Assembly: GCA_031213475.1 (NCBI GenBank)
Contig: JARUPZ010000002.1
Location: 12,534,951 to 12,598,950 of the forward strand
Length of the DNA stretch: 64,000 bases
Reading direction: 5' to 3'
From: Nereocystis luetkeana
Lineage: Eukaryota > Sar > Phaeophyceae > Laminariales > Laminariaceae
Positions 1 through 12,300 of this stretch are shown here, piece by piece. The notes under the pieces were generated by a model that was not told the origin of the DNA, did not search any database, and worked only from the letters and a program-made list of their open reading frames with translations. Made by a program: the position numbers and the translations under genes. Position 1 is the first letter of the stretch. Each line of letters opens with the position of its first letter.

Positions 1-222
1 ACAGTAGATGGTGATCGATCCGATGCCTGTCTAAGCGTGTCACCGGCGGCCGACGTTCAGCGCTGCCCCCTCCCGGAGTCCGGATAATTTATCGTCGCTG
101 ACGCGTTGCCGTCGCCCCAACCTCGCCGCTATTTCTCCCCTCGCACCGCTCTGCCCTGCTGCTGCTGCTGCTGCTGCTGCTGTACTTTTGACACGTTTTC
201 GCCGTCGGTAACCTCGGAGCAG
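1..222 (+). other. Intron of the GLYR1-like gene with a CTG trinucleotide run
   Basis: No upstream exon is recognisable here. A run of about nine CTG units lies at roughly 158-182, some 40 bp before the first visible exon, and takes the place of a normal pyrimidine tract. Confidence 0.5.
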
Positions 223-3061
223 ACTAGCCTTGCCGAGCGAGTTCAGGCCAGGGGTGGCACCTTCCTCGAGGCCCCCGTGTCCGGGAGCAAGGGCCAGGCT
301 GCCGGGGTGGGTGGAAGCTGCGAACGGCGCGGGAATACTCGTAGCTTTCAAGTATTGTGTCGAATAAAGCAATAGCATCCCGCGAGGACGTAGAACCCAT
401 CGGCAAGTGCTGGCGTAGCGTGTCTTCCGGAGCGAAAACAAACATATTGTTCCCTGGCCTGACTTGTCTGTACCCCCTTGTAAGCACGGGACCCCGGAAC
501 CCATGCGATATACAGTATCATGTGCGCGTAGCTTGATTGGCGGACGCCAGCGGCTGGGGGGGGCTGTGGTGGCGCCCGTCCCCCCCCCTCCCTGCTTTTT
601 CCCTCGAATGTGCCTGCGCCTACAGTAATCATGAATGCGAAAGGCGCTGCTTGTGATGTCCATTCGTGTTTTTGGTGCCCGTGGGGTTGCTACTGCCGGC
701 ACGAAATGTCTACAAAAGTGTTTGCTACTACTGTAGTACGGTACGCTGTAAAATAAATGGATATGGTGGGTTTGTACGTAGGTTTGAAGGCGGGTTGCGA
801 AGAGCGCGGTAAATTTCGTCCTGGATCGATACATGGGCGCGCGGGTGCGCTGTAGTGGGTAAAAGCGGGCGTGTCATCTATGTTCCTTTTTGATTGACGG
901 TTGCTTGTTTCCGAGCAGTTCTGTGTCTCGACCTTACGTTTCGCCGATCATACAAAAATCTTGATCGTCCCATTCGACTTTTCGCCTCCCTCCCTCCCTC
1001 CCTCCCTCCCCTCCCGGCGCCACAGGGCACCTTGATTTTTCTGTGCGGCGGCGACGAGGGACTGTTCGAGCGCACGAAGGGGTCGATGGATGGCACCATG
1101 GGCAAGGCCGCGCACTACCTGGGTGCCGTGGGGACGGGCTCTAAGATGAAGCTCGTGGTGAACATGACCATGGGTACCATGATGAACAGCTTGGTGAGAT
1201 CCTGATGAATCAACGGCGGCGGGGGTCAGCCGTTTCTTGCTTCTGTGTGCTGAAACCACGAGCGCACTCGGCGGGAAAATGCATGCCACATCTCGAGCGA
1301 CGCAGCGCGATTGACCTTGCGCAGCAAGACTATTGGCCTTTCAAGTGCTTGCGGTTGAATTGCAGAAGACGCCAGGTATGTAGCGTCCCCTCTGCCCCTT
1401 CCCCGAGGTTTTGTCTCCGGATTGTTTTTGTTCCAAGAACTATCGTACTCTCCCTCATCGACGGCCTTATGCAGAGAAAGGGGTACCCGCTCCATGCGTT
1501 CTGCGTTTCCGCTAATGTGTATGAACCCGTTCTCATGTAATTTTTCGGTTGCAAATGATGAGGGGGGTCCTTGCCGCCCTGCTTCGCCATCTCGCCGTCT
1601 CGTCGTCTTTTCCTTTTGTCCGCTTCAGACCGAGGGCATCGCGCTGGCGCAAGCCGCCGACCTGCCGGCCGACAAGCTCCTGACCGTGCTAGACCAGGGG
1701 GCCATGTCCAACCCTATGTTCCGAATGAAGGTCAGGCCAAAGATAAGGAGAAAGAAAGCACCCCCCCCCTGGCCCTCGCGCGCTCGGGTCCGAAGGCATT
1801 CGCATGCCGCTGGGTTGTTACGATTTCATGCGAATGTTTTGTCGTATACAGCCAGAATCATCGTGTCGTCCTGATGCTTGCTTGGACTTTAGACAGTCTC
1901 TCGACGTTGAACGTGTTTTCTGCTTTGACTGTGGATAGGTTGATCAAGTCGGACCCCCGCGAAGCTAGCGCTGGCAGCGGTTGAGCGTTGTTGAGGTACA
2001 CACGGGTGCCGCCCCCGCCGGCCCTTTGGCCAGTTTTGCGCTGCAGGAGTAGTGCGTATTGCGCGGTGCCGTGCCCTCTTCGTGTGTTGTGAGCAGCCTT
2101 CAACTGCAGAACGTAGTACATACGAGTTGGTGTCTTGTGTTGTGTCTTGCGTCTTTTGTTTTGATAGTCTTGCGTCGTTTTGGTGCACGTGTTTCGTTGC
2201 TCGTGTACTCCTCGCTGTCACCAATCGCGAACCACCTCTCTGTTTGACGCGGCCTTCTGCAGGGTGCGGCCATCCTCGACGGGAAGTTTGACCCAGCCTT
2301 CCCGCTCAAGCACGCCCAGAAGGATATGCGCTTCGCGGTGGTGAGTGGCGTCTTTTCGATGGAGCGACGGCGGAATTTTGATCACACTCGTTTGAAAAAT
2401 GTTTTTTCGGTTCTTGCTTTTCCGGAAAAAATATGTATAGCAATTCTACGATGGTACTTGATGGCATGACGTGAAACTCTTTAACAGTAACGTGTCCGGC
2501 CACACGCAATGGCAGAGCGACGGTGGTGGACAACTATTTCGGCCCTAAAGGCGCCCGTGCTATTGATAGCGTGGAAGGTGGGCCGCACGTATGCGCCTGC
2601 TTCACGGTATGGACGTGCTGCCTACGCGGGGCTAACGCATTTATCACGCGGTGACAAAGGGAGACCCATCCCATTTTGTTTTTCTGCGCTGTTTTAGTAT
2701 TTGTGGCGCTTTGAAACGCCTGAAGCGCCGCTTCCGTGGCCTTTGCCGTGCTCCTCACGACACCGTGCCGTGTTCGGTCGACGCTGGCACGACGAGGATG
2801 TTGATGCACGACCGCTCAATCGCAACCGCCACTCACCCACCCACCCACCCGCTCTTGCTCGCCCTCTCCCTCGATCGCTTCCTCGCCCTCTCGCTCGATC
2901 GCTTCCTCGCTCGCTCGTTTCCTTGCTGCTCACAGGCGTTGGGGGATTGCCTAGGGTTGGCGCTGCCTGTGGCCTCGGCTGCCAACGAGCAGTTCAAGCG
3001 CGCGCGAACGGAGCACGGCGATGAGGACTTCGCCGCCGTTTTCGCTGCTTCTAAAAAGTAG
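223..3061 (+). CDS. GLYR1-like: Glyoxylate/succinic semialdehyde reductase-like beta-hydroxyacid dehydrogenase, C-terminal part (5' exons outside window)
   Basis: Five exons are visible: about 223-306, 1026-1193, 1629-1730, 2263-2340 and 2936-3061, with TAG at 3059-3061. All junctions fit GT-AG and phase 0. The first exon could start at 220; its acceptor is weak and follows a CTG repeat. The product matches the substrate-binding and helical C-terminal half of the 3-hydroxyisobutyrate dehydrogenase/GLYR family. It has the substrate motif EAPVSGS, the block KMKLVVNM with the family's catalytic Lys (1149-1151) and Asn four residues later (1161-1163), then GAMSNPMF, FPLKHAQKDMR and PVASAANEQFKRA. 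Known GLYR enzymes reduce glyoxylate and succinic semialdehyde with NADPH. The Rossmann half and any targeting peptide lie left of the window, so location cannot be judged. The protein ends in SKK, not a clear peroxisomal signal. The exact substrate is uncertain within the family. Confidence 0.9.
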
Positions 3062-5400
3062 CACGTAATGCCCCCCTCCCCCCCCCCCCCCCCCCCCTCC
3101 TCTCCGCATCCACACACGCAGCAGCAACAGTGGTGTATGCCCCCTGGAGACGTGCCTGTAGGCTCCATTCGTGTCTCGTCTCGTTTTTAGGAACATGCGA
3201 CAGACAGTTCGTAGTTAAAAGCTCGCTTCTTCGCAGTTGGAGTGCGAAGGACCGTGGCGCGGACTTCGGGTCGATCGTTGTGGGTTGAGAGCGCGCGAGT
3301 CGCGAGGCTCTCTGCCGTGATCTGGGTTGTTTTCCGTGTGTCGGTGTCGGGCTTGGGGTGGCAACGGGGTGGCAAATGCCACTGGGTGGCAAATGCTAGC
3401 GGGGAATGTCGAGGTGGTGCAAATCTAGTTTTTTTTTCGTCTCAAGAGTAAAACGCCGGCCTCAGTCTGAAACGAAGTCCGAAGGGAGGGGAGGGTGGAG
3501 CAATTGAAGCTCGTATTTGCTGCTGCGGCGGCGTACGTCCCATTAAGGAAAACACACACCCACAGACGTGTCAACGGAACCGATCAGTGGTGCATCCGTC
3601 CTGTTTTGAAGGAGTGCTGGTGCAGGTTCGACACGTCGATTATTGTAATTCCCGTTTTGCATGGACTTTTTCCCGCCATCATACGGAAGGTCTTAACATT
3701 CCTTGGCGAGGTGGGACTGTCGAAGTGCGGTCAGCATCATGTGGCGTGTGTGCAAGTTCTGTGAATACAAAGTCCGTCACGAACCTGTTTTGGGGATTCG
3801 ACGATTGTGTTGAGGCGTCGCCATCGAAGGAAGTTCGTAGCCTACTCGTGCTGCAAATGTTGTTTTCGGCGTCGCCTTCCGAACGAGCTGTCAAGCATAC
3901 CATGAACACACTGACGTAGCGGCGCGCATGCTCTCGCCTTCGACCAGTCGGTTCGGATTGATTGCTGATCTGCGTGCAATGCTGGACCGTAAACATGTAC
4001 CAGGTACTCCTCTATCACAACTGTTGTACCACACCGTGCTGAGATAATTCCCTGTCGACGTGGACTGAGATGGTGTCGTCAGAATCCGAGATTGGACCCC
4101 ACCCCAGACGTCTTGCCCAAGTGCTCTTTTTGACTGGCGCGATGCGGCAACGCTTGGGTAACCTTATACCGCTAGCCCGCCGAGTGAGGTGTCACATCCG
4201 TTTGAACACGTTTTTCATGTGGAAAGTCTCGCTATCAACGATGGGTCTATTGATTGTGTAATAACCGCTATAGATTGCCCTGTCGCGACAAACGGAGGTG
4301 ATGAGCACAGTAGAATATCGCTCGCTCTCGCCAGTAAACGTTGCCCGAAAGCAAGCTCCCAGCTGCGGAAGGCGGCGCCCTCGGCAGAGGACACCGTGTG
4401 ACGTCACGCCGAATAGCTGCGGCAAGCTCACGGCATATCGCTTCTCCACTGCAAGCGCTCGCCGGGGTCGAAAACAGTACCGATCGCCAACTACGATGTA
4501 CCATCCAAAATTGAACGAGCTCAATTACGAATCGTAGTCCGAGGTAGACTCCTACTAAAATCACCACGTAGCCAATCGCAGGAGTGCCCGTCCAACCGAG
4601 ACAATCCTTTTGGACGCCGGGAGGCCCGCGCATATCGCACGCATGTGCGGGGTGGGTGAAAAAAAAAAAAAAAAAAACGGCTCTCGTCCGGAGGCGTGTG
4701 GGAGACACAGAGTAGCGCAACACTACATCGGGTCGATCACTTTCACACGGGTTTAAGGGGTCAAACGAGAAAACTGAACGTAGATAACACTGTACACTCT
4801 ATCCAGAACATTATTTGGTTAGTAATTAGGCGGATGAGGTCTTGTCGAGATGGAGGTGGGGTGCATTTTTACGGAGATACGCCAGCTGTAAGCAAGCCAG
4901 AACCAAACGCAGCCTTGGAATCTGAGTTACGAGTTACGCGTCGTCGCCCGCGTGGTTTTATACAAGAGAATACATCTCAGTGAAGCCTCGACGATAGCTC
5001 TAGGCTTTAGGATAGGGTCACGGAGACTTTATTACGATTCCAAGGGCTACACGGGATACAAAGCGATCAAACCGTCACCTCCCCCCACCCCCCCCCTCAT
5101 TGTGAATACATTATTAGTATGTATGTGCCGGTACATATATACATACATAAATAAATCCGATATGTTGATTATTAGTCTTGGTCGACCAAAGGTCCACGTG
5201 CCGTGTGGGCTTTGAGACCCATCGCGGGACTCCCTAAAAGAAGGGCGGAGAAAAGGGCAACAGCAGGGTTCTTCCTGGGCCGTCTTCTTTTTCTTTTAGC
5301 CGTTTAAGAGCGATCGACGTCAAAGGTTATTACTATTACGCCGCACATTGTCGGATGGGGCGAGAATGACGATATAAAGCTATAGGTAAGTAATAATATT
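3062..5400. other. Non-coding 3' flank of the GLYR1-like gene
   Basis: I see no gene here. The stretch holds a C-rich homopolymer just after the stop (about 3071-3098) and an A run of about 19 (about 4658-4676). It also has one copy of the dispersed word TACCAGGTA near 3999 and an AT-rich patch of TACATA/AATA steps near 5126-5160. Open frames are short and overlap in several frames. Confidence 0.6.
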
Positions 5401-7300
5401 CAGAGTACACTGGGCTTCTTGCGGTTTGTGTGCTGCAAGGTGTGAGCCCAACTCACCGCTGCTCAGCTGGTCTCGAAGGCTACGAAGTTGTCGTTGATTT
5501 GTGTTTTATCATCGTTGCCGTCGCCGTCAAGCGTTGCTTCACCGTCCCCTCCCCCTTTCTCCTCGCCTTTGCCGTCGGCATCGTTCACGCCAATCTTAAT
5601 CACGTCTCCTTGTGCACGACGTAATTAATCTTCGACGGGTGTAGTTTTTGCGGTAAGCGCAGGGCGATGGGGATACGCGATCGGTGGGATGAGATAAATA
5701 TCCGGGGTTTGATTGCATCGCTGACAGGCGACGTCGTCGTTGCACGGCGCATTTATAGTCTTGAGCAGTGGCATGCTCAGGCGCGTCGGTGCTACGCACG
5801 CAAACACACAGCTATCGGACGCGCAGGGCAGATACGATATCACGATTGGCAGGGGCGCATTTCGTCGCTCTTGACAACAGCTGGACTAAATTAACGACCA
5901 AAAATGGTGCTTCGTGATCCCAACTCACTCACCCCATCTTTCTGCTCATAGTACTATCCGGTGATACCTTGTACACCTCTGACACATCGCCCGCCAGGCC
6001 CGTCTCGGGAGATACGAAACTCGTGTGTGTTGTTGCGGACACGCCTATCTCAGGTTGATTTTATCCCGCATACTTTCGACCAGAACGTTTACGGCGGGCT
6101 GCGGCCTGAACCTATCTATTCGGAAAAACGGAGGAATGCCGCGATCAACGCGCAGGGCGCGCGGGGGGGGGGGGGGGGGGGGGGGGGGGTACTGGTAGGG
6201 GTCAAAGCACTGCCGAGTAATCTAACGCTCACCTCTTGTTTGTAGGGGTGACATTGTGCCTGCTCCGTTCAAGAAAGAGTTCAATCCGTCAGGCGAAGCG
6301 AAACAAACCACGGACCGGTACATACGGCCCGCATGATATCGTACTTCGAAGCACATCGCTTCCTTAGAAGACAACTGACACCGGTCAGACGGATACCCTC
6401 AGCAGTGGCACATTTGGTTTGCGCTCGACTCCTACGGCAAGTGCCTCGGACTTGATTGACATCGTGTACTGCTAGGTAGATCCAAGCCCCCACCAACTAT
6501 GCGGCTGACCTCGTTACGATGAAGCCATCATCATGTGGCGACCTCGACGTAAAATGTCGCTTCCCCCTCCCCGACTGGTTCCACGGTAAGGTGGGTCACT
6601 TTCTGGTTATTTATTTCAAACCCCTCTTTCCGAACCACTCGGCGCAGTGGCTGCCCTATTTATCTGCGGTGTTAAACTTTTGATTTTTTTCGTTTTTACG
6701 ACATGATACACTGCGCCAACAAAATATTCAAATCAAATCCAATTTTAAGTGAGGGGCAGAGATCTAAACGCCGTTATGAAAATAATGGCATCATGCCCCC
6801 CCCTCCCCCCCCGCCTCTTTGGCGCGCTTGATGCACGCAATGTCTGCCTGGTAGGTGAAAACCCGACGTGCTCCGTCCCGGCATTGTAGGGAGGCGATGG
6901 TCTATAGTCATGCGACTACGGCAATGCATGATATCGAGTACACCCCCCCCCCCCCCATCCCGAACCGTAAAATTAGGCTTCCCCCCCTCGCCAATATCGC
7001 CCCAGTCAATCTCGGCCACGCCTCTTGCACACTGCCATGATAACGGGTACGCGCAGTGGTCTATCTACTGGCGGGGAAAGACGTAGCCTACGCCTTGGAA
7101 ATTCGGCCGTGTGGCTGGTGACACGGACGCGCAGTAGCTCATGTACAGCGATAGACTACCTGGTGGTATATAATAGCGGCTATGCAGGCGCGCGAATGAT
7201 ACCGTATAACACATACCCGGATCGAATACCCAAAACACTTATAAAGGTAAATCAAGATGATACACGCTCGTCGGTCTTTTCAGGCAGAGTACTATGCGGT
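5400..7300. other. Non-coding region with degenerate repeat fragments and a long G homopolymer
   Basis: No gene is recognised. The segment near 5925-6110 weakly resembles the tandem units at 7.3-9.36 kb (a CCCGC..CTTTCGACC..GGCCTGAACC-like string). A nearly pure G run occupies about 6162-6189. A copy of the dispersed ~125 bp repeat is at 6823-6942. Confidence 0.5.
6823..6942 (+). repeat. Dispersed ~125 bp element, copy a
   Basis: The order of blocks is GCACGCAATG, GGTGAAAACCCGACGTGCTC, CGTCCCGGCATTGTAGGG, TCTATAGTCATGCGACTACG, GCAATGCATGATATCGAGTA, then a long C run. The same order recurs at 26049, 49471 and 49646, and inverted at 56641. Confidence 0.8.
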
Positions 7301-7309
7301 GGTTTGCTA

Positions 7310-9360
7310 CAGACCGACTCACTCACCGCACCTCTCGGTGCATTTTTTTCTCTTGCGATACCCCTCTCCTCTCCCTCCTCTGCCGCATCGCTTCCAAGGC
7401 CAGCCTCAGGACATGCAGTGCACGCGCCAGTTGGTGTCGACACCCTTATCCATGCTCGTAGGTGTGTCCAGCGCACTTTAAGACGGCAATGAGCACCGCC
7501 GGCACCGCCGGCGCCGACGGCCTCGACACCGTTGTTGGCGGTCAATATACGTATAGGGATGGAGAACGAGGGGGGTCAGGGCGCTACTGTACTCTACCGA
7601 AAAGAGAATTATCACTGAGCACTTGAAGTCCGAAACACGTGGTTTGCTTCGTCCAATGTGGTCTTTCTTCAACTCGTCAGATGGAACACGCTATGATAGT
7701 ACTGGGGCGTACCTGATACACGCACGAAATATATACCACGAGCTTTCCCAGAAGTGTGACGTGTGAGCATTTTGCCGTACAAAAATGCCTCAACTATGCT
7801 TATTTTTTTATCGAGTCTACGCGTCCGCCAGGGTGCTAAGCTACGTACAGGTGTTGTACTGCGGGTGTAGGCCGACTCACCGTCGTCTGGCCTGCCTCGA
7901 TGCCACGAAATTGACACACCTATCTTTTAGGTGCATCCCGCGTACACACGACCGAGCGGTACGTTCCGCCGGCGCCGGCCTCGACCGTCGGAAAAGAAAC
8001 AACGAATGGCATGCGGCGAACGGTATGCAGGGTGAAGGAGGTGATTCAGGGTGCCACCATTCCAGTGAGTACCGCTGGGGCTTCGCACGCACTACGAGGG
8101 AAATGACCTGAAGGTGTGGTCTGCAATTCGTCCGATCGAAAACACTAGTGGGAACATGCACAAATACCTACTTCGTACAATATTCAGGGCATCGCCAGGC
8201 GCGAACCCCCAACAAGGACTATTCGTTTGTATTTTGACGCAATCGAATCGAAGCTACGTTAGTCAGTGTATCAGGCTACGCCTGAGAAGATGTACTGCGT
8301 GGTAGACCCACGCACCGCCGTCTAGCCGGCCTTGGCCCGAAAAAAAATGGAACCCCCATCACAGGTGGACCTCGCATACGTTTGGCCGAAGCGGTACCAC
8401 CGCCGGCGCCGGCCTCGGTCGTTGGAAACAGTTGAGTCGTATGTAGCGAGTGCTACGCAGGGTGGAAGAGGTGGGTCAGCATTCTACTTCCATGAATATC
8501 GCTAGGGGTTCACACTCCGTCTGTCATTGTATACTTCGTCCAATGTGGCGTAAAAACGTTCATCTGTACTGAACGTCACGAGCTTTCCTGAAAATATAGT
8601 AAGCTTTCGTCGGACAATAATCCCCTAAATCGTATATGGGTGTAGTACCGAACCTGCAGTACGCCAGTTGGCGTATCAGACTACAAGGAGAGGTGATGTA
8701 CTTCGAAGTAGACCCACTCACCGCCGTCTAGCCGGCCTTGATACAAAAAAACTGGTACGGTAGTTCCGTTGTTCTTGTCGTCGTCCACTCACATCGTCGA
8801 CACGCCTTTGCTAGGTGCATCCCGCACTCTTTCGACCGAATGGTACCGCCGCGGTCGGTCTCGACTGTCAAAAAACCTCGATTGGCATATGGAGAGCGAT
8901 ACGCAGGGTGGGGTTTGTGGGTCAGGGTGCTACAATGGATGTCGCTGAAGGTTCGCGCTATCAGTGAAATTGCCCGCTCCGTCCAACGTGGGTCACTAAT
9001 TCGTCAGAGGAGTCACAACTCCTGGAACGTAAACGCATGCGTGCAACCTTGAGGTTTTCTTGAAAGGGATGCGAGTACCGTCAGATGGAGACCGAGAGTC
9101 GTTGTACCGGTATCTACGCCTGTCAATGTGTCGGGCTACGAAGAGGTGGCGTGCATGCTGCAAGATACACCCGCTCACCGCCGTCTGGCCGGCCTCCGTG
9201 CTATCACACCGTATGCTTTGTTTTTCTTGTCGCCGTCACTGATATCGCCGATTCACCCACCATTGATGCACCCCGCCTCATATTTTACACGGAAAAGGTA
9301 CGGCGGGCGTCGGTACATACGGTGGGGGAGGTGAGACAAGGGTGCTACTTCAATGAGTAT
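7310..9360 (+). repeat. Degenerate long-unit tandem array, period about 406-457 bp
   Basis: The phrase ACTCACCGCCGTCTRGCCGG recurs with changes at about 7878, 8313, 8719 and 9176, with a weaker copy near 7324. Each is followed by GGTGCATCCCGC, then a GCCGGCGCCGGCCTCG-like block, then GGGTGGRRGAGGTGGGTCAG, in the same order. Spacings between the four clear copies are 435, 406 and 457 bp. Units are heavily diverged and none holds a shared open frame. The array abuts the C-rich satellite at about 9360. Confidence 0.7.
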
Positions 9361-9379
9361 TGGTTGCATCACTTGGCGG

Positions 9380-12300
9380 CGTCGTCGCAGAGTAGCTCGC
9401 CAGGCAGCTCCACCGACCCCCCCCCCCCACCTTCCAGCAGCTCGCTAAGCCCCTCCACCGCCCTTCCCCTCCCGAGCCCCCCGTTCCCCATTCTGATGCC
9501 ACCCCTCCCCCCCCCCGGGTTCCGCCATCCGGTACTTCGCCAAGAAGATCCACCGCCCACTCGTCCTCCAGCACCTCACTATGCAGCTACAGTACCTTCC
9601 CGCCATCCACTAGCTCGCCATAAGCTAGCTCCACGGCCTTCCCGAACCCTCTGCCCCCCCGTCCTCGTGCCACCACCCCTGCTGCCTCCCGCTCTCCAGC
9701 ACCTGGCCAATAGCTCAACCGCCCTTTCCTCGACCGAGGTCCTCTCCCTCCCGTTCTAATACCACCCCCCCCCCCCCCTAGTTCCCTCTATCCGGCAGGT
9801 CGCTAAGAACTGCTACCGCCCTCCCCTGTTTCGAGTTCCGGCGATAAGTCAATGTGAGAATATTGGCTTCAGAGGCGAATAACGTTGGAATTAATAGGGT
9901 TTTACAGTAGTGTTGGGTAGGGGTGGAGGAGGCTTCAGAACCCGATATATGTGACCCAATAATGTGTGAAATGACGGGCGCCCATCTAAGTACCACCCTC
10001 AACCCCCGCCTCCTATCATGCAGCAGCTGGACAAGAGGCTCCGTCGCCCTCTCCCTTCCCGAGCCTCCCCCTCCCTAGGTCCTAATAATCAGCCCCCCCC
10101 CCCGGCTGCCGCCCTCCAGTAGCTCGCCAAGCAGCTCTACAGCTCTTCCCCCTTCCCCCCCTCTACTCCCATTTCCCCCCGTCCTAGTGCAACGCCTTCA
10201 CGCCGGCTCGCATCACTCAACACCTCTCCAGGCAGCTCCGCCGCCCTCCCCCCTCCCTCCCCCCCCCCTCTCTCTCGTCTTGATGCCATCCCTTCGCCCC
10301 CATTCCATCCTTCGGCAGCTCGCCAAGCAGTCCCACCGCCCCCGCCCCTTCCTGAGCACCCCCCCCCACACACACATCGTGATGCGCCCAGCCTCCCCCC
10401 CCGCAACTCCTTCCATCCAGCTCGATTGCCCTCCCCCCTCCCGAGCTTCTGCCGTAGGTCAGCACGAGAAAAGGGCTTCAAAGGCGAGTATCACTGCTAG
10501 GTATAGTGTTCAGTCGGGGGGGGGAGGGGGGAGAAAATATATTTAGAGCCGACTTGGGAATGTGTAAAAACGAGGCGCTGGGGATGGCGAGGGAGTTGTG
10601 AGAAGGCAGTGGGAGGTGGGAGGATGTATCTTGATGGGGGGGTGGGAGCTTCCAGACCGTGGGGGGGGGGGGGGGGGGGGGTCTGTAGACAGTGGGGCGG
10701 AGGGGGGCATCACGGGTGCGCGCGGAGGGAGGTATCGGGAGTGGGAAATACGATGGAGTGGCATATTGAGCTGCTGAAGGTTATATGATGGATCGGGGCG
10801 GGGAGGAATGATGGGGGGGAGGAGAGGGGGTCAGGGCGGTGAGAAAGCCGTGGAGTTTCTTAGCGAACTGTTGGAGGGCGAAACGATGAGGGGGGGCAGG
10901 ACCGGGGGGCGGGGGGGGTCAGGATGGTAGAAAGGGGGGTCAGCATGCGGGGGTGGTGGGTCCGGACGGGGGGAAGGCGGGTCAGGACAGAAGGTGGGTA
11001 GCAGGAGGAGGGGGAGCGGGTGGGACTGCTTAGTGAGCTGTTTCGACTGTGTAATGACAGGGAGGTACCAAACGAAGTACCGCTGGTGATCTTTCTGTAG
11101 CGTTGGAGTGTGGGGGATATGAATGATGGAGCGACAAAGTAGTTTTTGCAAGGGAGTGAAGTGGCGAGGGACAGGCAAGCGGGGGGAGGAGATCAGAGGA
11201 AGACGCGAGGCTCGTCCAAAATCATTCGCGCTACATTCAAGGAGGAAAGCAGTGGCGACCAAGCTATCGGCGAGGGGGGGCGGGGTGAATGACACTGTTG
11301 TTCGGAGGGAAAGAACATGCAGGAGGGGGGCTAAGAAGGGGGGAGGTCAGTGGAGCTATTTGGCAAGCTGCTGGAGGGCTAGAGAGCGTTGGAGCTGCTT
11401 GGCGAGCTGTTGGATGGTGGGAGCCTGGGGAGTGGCGTGGTATCAGGGAGGGACGTAGGGCATGGGAGTAGAGATGGACGGTGGAGTTGCTGGCAAGCTT
11501 ATGGAGGGCGGGAGCTGGAAGAAGTGGTGGCAGCAGGAAGGGACGTAAGGCTACTTCCGCCATCCAAAGGGGCATCAAGTAGCTCCACCGCCCTTTCCCC
11601 ATCCACACATCTCTTTCTCCCGTCCTGATGCTATCAAAAGCTCAGGCTCCCACCCTCCGGCAGGTCGATAAGCGGCTCCACCGCCTCTCCCCAATCCCGA
11701 GCCCCTCCGCCCTCCCCATCTTGATGCCCCCCCCCCCAATTTCCTCTACCCGGCAGTTCTTCAAGAAGCTCGACCCCCCTCCCGACCTTCAGCAGTTCGT
11801 CAAGCTGCCCAAACGCCCCCCCACCGTCCAGCAGCATGTCAAGCAGCTCGTCGCCATTCGCCCTCTCTTTCCCTTTTTTGTCAGTCGCCTAGACCTACTT
11901 CCGCCCCCTCTCTCCCTTTCTGCCACCCTCACTGCTAGTTATCACCCTCCAACAGCTCACCAAGCAGCTCCACCGACCCTTTCTACCGCAACCCCTTACG
12001 CCCCCTTCTGCCACGAACCCTTCCACCTCCGCCGCCCAGCCCTACACAGATCCCCTGCGCCCCTTCCTTGTGCTACCTACGCTACCAGATCCCACCCTCC
12101 TGCAACAAGAGGCTCCACCCCCCCCTCGACTCCCGATCCCACCCTCCTGCAACAAGAGGCTCCACCCCCCCCTCGACTCCCGAGCTTCTCCACCCTCCAA
12201 TAATTCCCTAAACATCTCCACCGCCCCTATCTACCTCCACCCCCTACTGCCCTTCCTGCTGCTAGCCCCCTTCCACCTCCGCTTTTATCTCCACTTCCAC

